The translations under genes and the position numbers were made by a program. Source: Kingdonia uniflora (Eukaryota > Streptophyta > Magnoliopsida > Ranunculales > Circaeasteraceae). From it: a stretch of 64,000 nucleotides of DNA. Below the pieces are notes generated by a model. That model was not told where the DNA came from. It was given only the letters and a program-made list of their open reading frames with translations, and searched no databases. The stretch is taken from assembly GCA_014058105.1 (NCBI GenBank), contig JACGCM010000940.1, positions 868,001-932,000 of the forward strand. The letters are read 5' to 3'. This document shows positions 23,884 to 33,331 of this stretch, in pieces (within the stretch, counting starts at the first letter, position 1; each line of letters begins with the position of its first letter).

Positions 23884-23918
23884 AAACCCTAGCCCTAAAT
23901 AAATCCCACCTATAAATC
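23884..23918 (+). promoter_or_regulatory. Telo-box and TATA promoter of the ubiquitin-S27a gene
   Basis: AAACCCTAG at 23884-23892 followed by CCCTAAAT is a telo-box-like element, common in plant ribosomal-protein gene promoters. CTATAAATC at 23910-23918 is a good TATA box about 55-60 bases before the ATG. Their preservation argues that this gene arrived with its own promoter rather than as a processed copy. Confidence 0.7.
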
Positions 23919-23970
23919 ACTCACTTACCCAACATTCCATCCTAATTGTGACCTCTCCCAATCTGTAACA

Positions 23971-24441
23971 ATGCAAATCTTCGTGAAAACACTAACAGGG
24001 AAAACCATAACCCTAGAGGTTGAGAGCTTTAATACCATTGACAATGTCAAAGCCAAGATCCAAGACAAAGAAGGGATACCCCCAGATCAACAATGCCTCA
24101 TCTTCGTAGGCAAACAACTCGAAGATAGACGAACCCTAGCTGATTACAATATCCAAAAGGAATCAACCCTTCACCTTGTTCTTCGTCTTTGCGGAGGAGC
24201 GAAGAAGCGAAAGAAGAAGACTTATACAAAACCCAAGAAGATTAAACACAAGCATAAGAAGGTGAAGCTTGCTGTGTTGCAGTTTTACAAGGTGGATGAT
24301 ACTGGGAAAGTTCAGAAATTGAGGAAGGAGTGCCCGAATCAAGAGTGTGGTGCGGGAACTTTTATGGCGAACTATTTTGATAGGCATTATTGTGGGAAGT
24401 GTGGGTTGACTTATGTTTATCAGAAGGCGAGATGCGATTAG
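23971..24441 (+). CDS. RPS27A: Ubiquitin-40S ribosomal protein S27a fusion with altered ubiquitin
   Basis: An intact 156-codon frame encodes a 76-residue ubiquitin domain followed by the S27a extension. In normal cells the fusion is cleaved after Gly76 to give free ubiquitin and a small-subunit ribosomal protein. The extension has the basic tract ([14 protein letters not shown]) and the zinc ribbon C-x4-C ... C-x2-C (ECPNQEC, YCGKC). The ubiquitin part is odd. Compared with the nearly invariant eukaryotic sequence I count S20F, D21N, R42C, A46V, G53R and R74C, so the tail reads LRLCGG. R42 and R74 lie on surfaces used by E1 and other ubiquitin-handling enzymes. Each change fits one C-to-T or G-to-A transition. 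The frame, promoter and cleavage glycines are kept. It may be a decaying paralogue, or a gene kept for the ribosomal part. Confidence 0.93.
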   Translation: MQIFVKTLTGKTITLEVESFNTIDNVKAKIQDKEGIPPDQQCLIFVGKQLEDRRTLADYNIQKESTLHLVLRLCGGAKKRKKKTYTKPKKIKHKHKKVKLAVLQFYKVDDTGKVQKLRKECPNQECGAGTFMANYFDRHYCGKCGLTYVYQKARCD

Positions 24442-26594
24442 AAGATGATGAAGCAAATGAGTATTATTTATTAATCTCTGTGTTTTTGTTTCAATGAATT
24501 TGGTTTTGTTTTGGTGATTTAAGATTTGGGGTTTTGGTAGTTTATGTTTGAATATTTTGATGGGTTAGTTAATAACTTTTAGTTAATTATAATCTGATTT
24601 GGCTGATAATTTAGTATTTGGTGTTATTTGTTGATTTGGTTATGATAAGGTTAATAGGTGTTTTGATGAGATTGATTTGCTAGTATGAAACAAATGATGT
24701 TGAAATATTGATTTAAATAGGAAAGGCATACATTAAGAGATAAAGGGCTATATTTATTTTTTGATATATTTGCGAGGATAAAGAGGTTCACAAGAGGTTC
24801 TATTTATTGGAATCAAGGATCAGTGTTGTAGACTTGTAGTTAACAAATTTGTTTGTTGAGTATTTGAATGTTGATTGAGTGGAAGCCTTGGCTTAATTTG
24901 AATAAGCTGGCATAGACAGGTCCCTTGGAATGAGTGGTTTACTACTTTTGTGTCCTACATCTAGGGGAAGTGCTTGAATAATTGAATATAATCTTCCTTT
25001 CCTTCCTTAAACTCCCTCTTCCATTATCAATCTAAAAGAACTAGAGGTATATGCCTCACCAAATATTTTAATATTTAACCTTGTGACTAGCTTCTAATTA
25101 ATTTATCTCTAGGAATTTTCAATGCTTAAATTTTGGCACGGTATTATCATTGCTAACATTTGTATTCTACAAGAAGAATGGTTTGGCAGCACAAACAATT
25201 TACTGAAAACTATATCAAGATAGTGTTCATGGTATCTTATTGGAATGCTTAAAACTTCATTAATAATGTATGTTGAGAGGTCAATTTTGTGGGTAAAATG
25301 CGAAAAGATATAACATAAAGCATGTTTCTTCACTATGACTAAAGTAAAGCCTTTACTTATGCGATAGTTTAGAAATATAGTTAATGCAATATATTTTGCA
25401 TTTGACCCTTAAATTTTTTCTTCCAGTATATATTCTTAATAATGCTCCGGGCTTTGAACACAGATGGACATGAGTTTTATGTTGATTTCTTGCAAACCAT
25501 ATTTCTTGCCGATGTACATATGATAGCAATGGCTATACAATCAATGTGTGCTACATGCATAATCTTATAGATAAAACCACTTCAAACTAATCGCAAGATG
25601 AAATGCTACAATACTAAGGTAATTCTTTCATATTGATAATGAGAGGTGTAGCTTACGGAAGGAAAGGGAGAGTTCCGAAGAAGTTCATTAATTTTACTTA
25701 TCCATGTGTGTTAGGGTGTAAGACACTAAGAAGGATACATGTATAGTTGACCTTTCGCTCAAGGAGACTCGTCTCTGCCATCTTAATTGAATTAATCCAT
25801 GTCTTCAGAAGAATGTGTATCTCTTCACACCCAGTATTTTAGTATTTAACCTTGTGACTAGCTTGTAGTTGTTTTATCTCTAGGATTTTTCAATGTTTAA
25901 CAGTTAACATGGTATTATCATTGTTAACATTTGTACTCTACAAGTAAAATGGTTTAGAACTAGATCAAGATAATGCTCATGGTATCTTAATTGGAATGCG
26001 TAAAACTTTATTAATAATGTATGTTGAGAGGTCAGTTTTAGGGGTAAAATGCAAATAGATATAGCATAAAACACATTTCTTCACTATAACTGAGTAAAGT
26101 ATTTACTTTTGCAATAGTTAAAAAATATAGTTCATGCAATATATTTTGCATTTGACCCCTAAACCTGTCCTCCCAGTATATATTCTTGATAAAGCTCCAA
26201 GCTTGGAACTCAGATAATGATGGGCTTTATGTTGATTTTCTGCAAACCATATTTCTAGATGATGTACATATGTTAGGAATGTCGATACAATCAAAGTGCT
26301 ACATGTATAATCCTAGAGATAGAACCGCTTCAAACTAATCACAAGATGAAATGCTAGAATTCTTAGATATTACACAACATCTGATTCTTTCAGATTGATA
26401 ATGAGTTGCATTTTCTTTGTCAGGGCATTTTTTCTACGAGTTAATCCTAAAATGAAAATAGAAAAAATGCCCACATGTCAAAAGTAGCAAAAAATGAAAA
26501 TAGAAAAATGCACTCTTCTAAAGGTCTCTAGAACCCTAAAATAAAGTGAACTCGAACTGTCAATTTGTTCTAGTAAACTAACTTATTGTAGCTA
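24442..26594. repeat. Intergenic DNA with a diverged direct repeat (offset 761 bp)
   Basis: No gene is seen. After the S27a 3' UTR, a block at about 25060-25640 recurs at about 25830-26400. Shared landmarks include TTAACCTTGTGACTAGCTT, TAATAATGTATGTTGAGAGGTCA (25265 and 26026) and TGCAATATATTTTGCATTTGACCC. The copies differ by many substitutions and small indels, so this is an old tandem duplication. Each also carries a ~60-bp stretch ending GCTTCAAACTAATC.CAAGATGAAATGCTA. The function is unknown and neither copy has a long open frame. Confidence 0.7.
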
Positions 26595-26597
26595 TTA

Positions 26598-27055
26598 GAG
26601 CATCTCCAACAGAAGAGTATGCTATTCCGATTTACCATACCGGTATTCAAGAATTGCATACTGTTTTGGTCCAACAGCAAATTACGTATTTTTTTCTTGG
26701 GCGCCTAACGGCTCAGTGCCCAACACCAAAAAACCAAATGATATGTATTTTTTCTTAGGCGCTGAACGGTTCAGTGCCTAGCGTCTGTTAATTATTACTT
26801 CCCCCCTTGGATAGTTGTATTAAAAAAAATTGGGCGCTGAATGGTTCAGCGCCTAAACAGCTGTATTAAAAAAGTTGTTGGGCGTTAAACAGTTCAGCGC
26901 CCAGGCGGTATGCGCATACTCCTCGCCAAGTTCAGGTTTTACATACTTTGGAGGGGTATGGGGGTGAGTATGCTGAACACCCTACCTCTGTTGGATGGGT
27001 TTTTTGCAAGAGTATGAAAAACCCTTAACAGCATACCACTCTGTTGAAGATGCTC
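26598..27055. mobile_element. MITE with TTA target duplication (PIF/Harbinger-like)
   Basis: The left end reads GAGCATCTCCAACAGAAGAGTATGC. The right end, reverse-complemented, reads GAGCATCTTCAACAGAGTGGTATGC. The element is 458 bp and flanked by TTA on both sides (26595-26597, 27056-27058), as in PIF/Harbinger-type MITEs. It has no coding capacity. Its interior has four copies of an imperfect palindrome around GGCGCTGAACGGTTCAGCGCC, near 26699, 26756, 26832 and 26879. Confidence 0.88.
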
Positions 27056-27248
27056 TTACGGCATCACGTTATTCCCAGCAACGGCATACAATCAATCCCC
27101 AGAGTTTCAACCTTTATTTACCTGTAAAACTTTTGTGGACTGCATTCTCAATGAGCATTGTATGTTTGTAAACAAATCCACTTATAAATTTAATTCGTAT
27201 GTCCTTTAATCTCAAGGATTGAACATGGTTAATCAGAATAATGATCTG

Positions 27249-27869
27249 TGTTAGGTGTAAACTCGAACTGTGAAGAATGGAATTGTCAAAGATTGGAATT
27301 GTCGAAGTCGTTCGAACAAAAATAGGAGTCGTTCGAACGAGCTTCAAAGTTGTTCGAATGAGATTATCTGTTTTTGTGTTTTGGAATTTGGTTCGAAGCA
27401 ATCATTCGAACGGGCTTGGATGCCGTTAGAACAAATTGTTATTTTATAGGGTTGGAGACCAATTATCATTAAAGTCGTTTGAACGAGCTATGACTAGGTT
27501 TACCTTGGATACTATCCAGGGTTGTTGAGTTTGCCTCGAGATCCATTCTACTCGTGTTTAGTTCCCTGAGTATATAAATGGGACTTAGTTATTTTGTTTA
27601 ACTATTTTTTCTCTGTGAGTTTAATTCTAGAGACCTAAAATTTAACAGACTCCATTAAAGCTTGAGAAGCTCAGAGAAATCATTGTAACCTGTTTGATCA
27701 TCATAGTAGATTATTTGGGGAGTGGTTTTTTATCCATAAGAGTTTTTTACTTCCCTCCTCTGGGAATTCTTGTGTCCTTATTGCTCTTGCTTGATTGATT
27801 CTTTTTATTATGATATTTCGCGTATCGTTCTTGTCGCAGAAGAGAGATTAGCTACCTCGATTCTCAACA
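27249..27869 (+). repeat. 5' LTR of the copia element
   Basis: 621 bp. The first 240 bp (U3) contain repeated TCGTTCGAACG palindromes. A TATA-like box (GAGTATATAAATGGG at 27567-27581) marks the likely transcription start region. It ends CGATTCTCAACA directly before the primer binding site. Confidence 0.92.
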
Positions 27870-27887
27870 ATTGGTGTCAGAGTAAGT
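27870..27887 (+). other. Copia primer binding site
   Basis: ATTGGTGTCAGAGTAAGT directly follows the 5' LTR. It resembles the initiator tRNA-Met complement TGGTATCAGAGC with one internal A-to-G change. Confidence 0.75.
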
Positions 27888-27913
27888 GTTATAGGGCTTG
27901 TGTGGTGAAAAGT

Positions 27914-29244
27914 GATGGCGGATAATCCACAATACTATTGAGAAGCTTTTAGTTAGTAGAGAAACACGAAGAACACCAATTGGATTTGGAAAAATAGAGA
28001 ATTCAATTACTAAGCAAGCAATTACAATAAAGATCTCTCAAAACCCTAGGCTTCTCTCAGAACTCCCTTCAGATCTAACATAACCTAGAAAATAACCTAA
28101 GTTCCCTTTATATACTAGGGAACTCGAAAATAATAAAAGAACGGATCTCGAGGTAAAATGACGCCTGAGATTTTATAATAGCGCCAAAGTCGTTCGAACG
28201 ACTCCCTAGTTCGTTCGAACGACTTTACGACTAATAGGTCTAAAATCCTAGAAAAGTTGCATGGTCGTTTGAATGAAACCCAACTCGTTCGAATGAAAAT
28301 ATAACTCTGGGCCAAAATTCCATAGGACATGACAACTCGTTCGAATGACACTCAAGGTTGCTCGAACGAAATATGGCTCTGGGCCAAAATTCCAGAGGAC
28401 ATATCAACTCGTTCGAACGACACTCAACTTCGTTCGAACGACTTTGACAAATCTTTAAATAACTCTAGATCCTCCTGGATCAGCCGATCAGGAGAAGTTA
28501 AAGATCATGAAATTCAATGGTTCAAATTTTGGAGTGTGGAAGATACAGATAGAAGATTACCTCTATCAGAAGGATCCTGATTTGCCTAGGTAGAACTAAG
28601 ATAAAGCCAGTAGATTACGATACTGCTAAGTGGGCGCGATTGGATCGCAAGGCGCTTGGAACCGTTAGGTTAGCGCTGTCATCTCAAATTCTACACATGA
28701 TCTATAAAGTTACGATAACGAAGGGTTTGATGGAGACGTTGTCCCCTATGTACTCAAAACCGTCTAGGGAAAACAAGGTTCATCTTTTACGGTGATTGTT
28801 TACTTTGAAGATGAAGGATAATGATAGTGTACAAGCTCATATCAGTGAGTTCAATACCATTTATGCTCAACTGGAATCCGTTAAAATTACTTTTACCGAG
28901 GAGGTAAGAATGTGGGCTCTTTTAAGATAGATGCCTGAGAGCTTGGAAGGGTTTATTACAATTATGAGCAACTCATCGGGGAATGAAGATAATAAATTTG
29001 ATACTATAGTCTCTTTAATTATGAGTGAAGATAACAGGCGTAAACATCTGAATCCTCTTTGAGTTTAAATGGTAGTATGTTGAATGTCAAGGAAAAAGGG
29101 AGGTCTTACAGAAAAGGGCAAAAATTTAGAAGGGGTCGATCACAGTTAAGAAGAAAGTCTAAGCCGCCCGGTGCGTGTTGGACTTGTGGAAAGAAAGGTC
29201 ACTTCAGGCAAGATTGTAACTCTTCTTCAAAGAAATTAAGATGA
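27914..29244 (+). pseudogene. Copia gag, interrupted
   Basis: ATG at 27914 starts MADNP, then the inverted LTR intervenes. From about 28467 the Gag reads on with KIMKFNGSNFGVWKIQIEDY, an LSPMYSKPSRENKVHLL block and a SVQAHISEFNTIYAQLES helix. It ends in a CCHC zinc knuckle (CWTCGKKGHFRQDC, about 29178-29219). Stops occur near 28795 and 28930 and frameshifts near 28585. Confidence 0.85.
27936..28466 (-). mobile_element. Inverted related copia LTR inserted near the gag start
   Basis: The block looks like a diverged LTR of the same copia family in reverse. It opens TATTGAGAAG (compare reverse-complemented TGTTGAGAAT), contains TTCCCTTTATATACTAGGGAACT and GGATCTCGAGG, and ends among TCGTTCGAACGACTTTGACAA repeats. 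It sits about seven codons after the gag ATG (27914) and separates it from the rest of gag, so this copia copy cannot make Gag. I could not fix a target duplication. Confidence 0.65.
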
Positions 29245-32200
29245 TGAGGAGAAAGATATAATGAACCTTACTAAGAAGGTTAGTTCTGACGAGGCTCTAC
29301 TACTATCGTATGACAATGTTAATGAATCTTGGATAGTTAATTCGGGTGCCTCTTTCCATGCTACTACAAACGTAGGTTTCCTAACAAATATTGTTAAATA
29401 CGACTTCGGTACAGTCTTTCTTGTAGATAAGAGTGCACGCAATATTATTGGAAAAGGAAACGTAAGGTTGTTGTTGCCTTCAGGTGGAACGTTGGTTTTA
29501 TAGAATGTGCAACTTGTACCTAAATTGGGGCATAACCTTATATCAGTTAGCAAATTGGCGGATGATGGCAGATATGTAAGTACCTTTGGTACAACTTTTT
29601 GGAAAGTTACAAAGGGAGCTATGGTAGTAGCTCGAGGCTTACGACAAGGAACATTGTATATTATGCAAAACTGAATTTCTACTATTTGTACGGCCACTCC
29701 TGGGATTGATACAAGTACATGGCACAAATGGCTCGGTCACATGAGTAAAAAGGGGATGAAGATGATGGTAGTAAAGGAAAAGCTAGAGGGTTTTGCTGAG
29801 GTTGATCTCAAGTTTTATGAAGAGTGTGTTCTTGCGAAGCAGAAGAAGGTTAGCTTCAAAATAACTAGAAGATCAAGGAAACCTAGAAAGTTGGATCTTG
29901 TACACACGGATGTTTGGGGGCCAACCAAGGTGTCTTCTCTTGGTAGTTCTCGCTATTATGTTATTTTTATTGATGATGTTACTCGTAAACTGTGGGTCTA
30001 CTTTGTGAAGAACAAATTAGATATGTTCGATAAATTTAAGAGATAGAGGGCTCTAGTTGAAAATCAAACTGGTTTGAAACTGAAGTTCCTCAGGTCGAAT
30101 AACGGGGGCGAATACTGTAGTGACGAGTTTGAAGACTTTTGCACATCAAACAGGTTTAGGAGACAGAAGACTATTCCCGGAACACCGCAATAAAATGGTG
30201 TTGCAGAACGCATGAATCGAATAATAAATGAAAGAGCGAGGAATATGAGACTCAACGCTGGATTGCCAAAGTGTTTTTGGACGGATGCGGCTAGTACGGC
30301 GGCGTACTTAATTAACAGAGGGCCTTTGACGGGTTTAAACTTTGGACTTCCTGAAGAAGCATGGACTAGTAAAGAGGTAAACTTAAATCACTTGCGTATT
30401 TTCAGTTGTACCTCATATGTGCTTGATAATTAAGATACAAGGACCAAGTTAGATGCAAAGTCGACGAAGTGCATATTCATTGGATACGCTGGTGATGAGT
30501 TTGGGTACCAATTTTGGGATGCGAAGAATCGGAAAGGTATCTGAAGCCGTAATGTTACATTCAATGAGAAAGTCATGTAGGCAGACTTCAAAGTACCTGT
30601 AGAAAATAATTGAAGTGAAGCAGCGAAAAGTGTCGACATTGATGATGAACCCTCTCGAGAGGTTAATGAAGAAGTCGTGGTTGAGTCCGATGCATCGGAT
30701 CAAGGTGAGGAACTTAATGATCTAGATATTCCAATAACACTTCAAAAAGAGCTAAGAATTGCAAGAATTCTGGCTAGGTACATTAACTCCCTAAATCATT
30801 TGTTACTTAAAGATGGCGGAGAACCAAAAAGTTACAAGGAGGCATTTGATGTGGAAGTCAAGAGCAAGTGGGAGCTTTCTATGGATAATGAGATGCAATC
30901 ATTATCAGTAAATCAAACTTGGGATTTAGTTTTATTACCAAAAGGGAAGAGAGCATTGCACAGCAAGTGGGTATACAGACTAAAACAAGAATCTGACGGT
31001 TCAAGGAGATTCAAGGCTAGACTTGTGGTGAAGGGCTTTCAGTAGAAAGAAGGCGTTGATTTTGGTGAGATCTTTGCTCCTGATGTGAAGATGTCTACTA
31101 TTCAAGTTGTGATTAATATAGTTGCAGTTGAAGATTTACATCTTGAGTAGCTTGATACCAAGACAACATTTCTTCACGGTAACCTTGATGAAGAAATTTA
31201 TATGAAGCAGTTAGAAGGATATTCGATTAAAGGGAAAGAAGATCTTGTGTGTAGGCTCACGAAGAGCTTATATGGTTTGAAACAGGCGTCGAGACAGTGG
31301 TATTTGATGTTCAAACAATTCATGTCCAAAATGGTTATTCAAAGAGCAATGTGGATTACTATTATTTTATCAAAAATACGGGGAACTCGTATATTATTCA
31401 ACTTCTGTATGTAGATGATATGTTAGTAGCAAGTACTGACATGGGAGAGATTGTCAAGTTAAAGGAACAGTTATCCTGGGAGTTTTCTATGAAGGAGTTG
31501 GGTGCAGCAAAACAAGTTCTTGGCATGCATGTTACAAGGGACAGAAAGCTGCGAGAATTGAAGTTATCTCAAACTGAGTACATCGGCAAAGTACTTAAGC
31601 GGTTTAATATGGATGGTTCTAAAGTTGTTAGTACACCATTGGGAGGTTACTTTAAATTATCAAAGGATTATTGTTCGAAGACGTAGAAGGATCGCGATGA
31701 GATACAAAAGGTTCCTTATCAATCTGCGGTTGGTGGCCTAATGTACGCTATGATTTGTATGAGACCAGATATTACCCAAGCAGTGGGAGTTGTTAGTATG
31801 TATATGAGTAATCCAGACAATGAGCATTGGAGAGCTGTAAAATTGATACTTAGGTATCTAAAGGGGACTTAAGATATGGCATTATGTTATGGGGGATCTT
31901 AGATATGCTTACAGAGTTTTGTTAATTCTGATATGGTGGGTGACATTGATAGGCGGAAGAACACTAGTGATTTCGTATTTACATTGGGAAGCGGTGAGGT
32001 TACATGGGTTTCTAGGCTACAGAAAAATGTAGTTTTGTCAACGACAGAGGCAAAATATGTTGCAACTACAGAAGTGTGCAAGGATATGATTTTGCTTAAA
32101 GGGTTGATGAAAGAGCTTGGTAGAGAACAAATTTCTCCAAAGTTGTATAGCGATAGTCAAAGCGCTATACACTTAGCAGAGAATTCGGCTTTTCACTCTA

Positions 32201-32370
32201 GGACCAAGCATATTGATATTCGGTATTACTATATTCGCTCACTCCTTAAGGACGGTGTTTTGAAGCTTGTGAAGATTCATACTAATGTGAATCCGGTCGA
32301 TATGTTTACGATGGTTGTGACTTTTCAGAAGTTGACGACATGTACAACTTTTGTGGGTCTTCAAGATTGA
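29245..32370 (+). pseudogene. Copia pol: protease, integrase, RT, RNase H
   Basis: The protease shows SWIVNSGASFH at 29330-29362, where the usual catalytic Asp of D-S-G is Asn. Integrase has the HHCC region (HKWLGHMS ... YEECVLAKQ, 29724-29840), LDLVHTDVWGP for the first Asp, RSNNGGEYC (30092-30118) where the second catalytic Asp is Asn, and NGVAERMN for Glu. RT includes RFKARLVVKGF, the LDTKTTFLHGNLDEEIYMKQ block and LLYVDDMLVAS (31407-31439). RNase H has VLSTTEAKYVATTE, SDSQSAIHLAEN and SRTKHIDIRYYYIR (to about 32250). In-frame stops (for example 29501, 30045, 31044, 31149) and frameshifts confirm it is dead. Confidence 0.93.
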
Positions 32371-32443
32371 AGGTCCGGGTAGTGCGAGTAATTCCTTTGG
32401 AGATCTGGAGATGGGTTACGGGATTCGATTTCAAGTGGGAGAT

Positions 32444-33042
32444 TGATTGGTGTAAACTCAAACTGAGAAGAATAGAATTGTCAAAGACTTGAATTGTCGA
32501 AGTCGTTCGAACAAGATTATCTATTTTTGCATTTTAGAACTTGGTTCGAAGCAGTCGTTCGAACAGGCTTGGATGTCGTTCGAATGAGTTGTTGTTTTAT
32601 AAGGCTGGAGACCAATTATTGTTAAAGTCGTTTAAATGAGCTTAATGTCGTTCGAGCGAGCTATGTATAGATTTGCCTTGGATACTATTCTGGGATGTTG
32701 AGCTTGCCTCGAGATCCGTTCTACTTGTATTTAGTTCCCTGAGAATATAAAGGGGACTTAGTTATTTTGTTTAACTATCTTTTCTCTGTGAGTTTAATTC
32801 TAGAGACCTAGAATTTGAGATACTCCATTAAAGCTTGAGAAGCTTGGAGAGATCGTTATAACTTGTTTGATCATCATAGTAGATTATTTGGGGAGTGGTT
32901 TTTTATTCGTAAGGGTATTTTACTTCCCTCCTCTAGGAATTTTTGTATCCTTATTGTTCTTGCTTAATTGATTCTCTTGATTAGCATATTCCGCGTATCG
33001 TTCTTGTCGTAGAAGAAAGATTAGCTATCTCGATTCTCAACA
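32444..33042 (+). repeat. 3' LTR of the copia element
   Basis: 599 bp, preceded by the polypurine tract at 32432-32443. It aligns over its whole length with 27249-27869, but the middle U3 palindromes differ by a few small deletions. It ends CTCAACA before the ATCTG duplication. Confidence 0.92.
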
Positions 33043-33331
33043 ATCTGAACATTTGATCTATCTACAGCACTAACCTAAGGTTACATCTTACATGTACTAT
33101 ACACATTTCTTCTACCCTATAGAAACGATCACACATCATGATTACTCCATTGAATTTGTATTGAGCGGTCGAAAACCATTTAAATGGGAATATAAAGATG
33201 TGGGATTGTGCAAGGGCCAAAAGGGTCCATATTGATAGATAAAGGAGATGGTAATGAGGAAAGAATTATGTAAATGTAATACTAAGTGAATATAAGTAAA
33301 CGGCCCCAAACCCCGCCCTAAGGTCTCAACA

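Larger units (their letters stand above)
27249..33042 (+). mobile_element. Complete but inactive Ty1/copia retrotransposon
   Basis: The 5' LTR is 27249-27869 (TGTTAGGTGTAAACTC ... CTCAACA) and the 3' LTR 32444-33042 (TGATTGGTGTAAACTC ... CTCAACA). ATCTG flanks both ends (27244-27248 and 33043-33047), an exact 5-bp target duplication. A primer binding site TTGGTGTCAGAG follows the 5' LTR at 27871, close to the TGGTATCAGAG used with initiator tRNA-Met. A purine tract (AAGTGGGAGAT) precedes the 3' LTR. The order gag, protease, integrase, RT, RNase H is that of copia. The LTRs differ by point changes and a few indels, so it is not very young, and the open frame is broken repeatedly. Confidence 0.95.
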
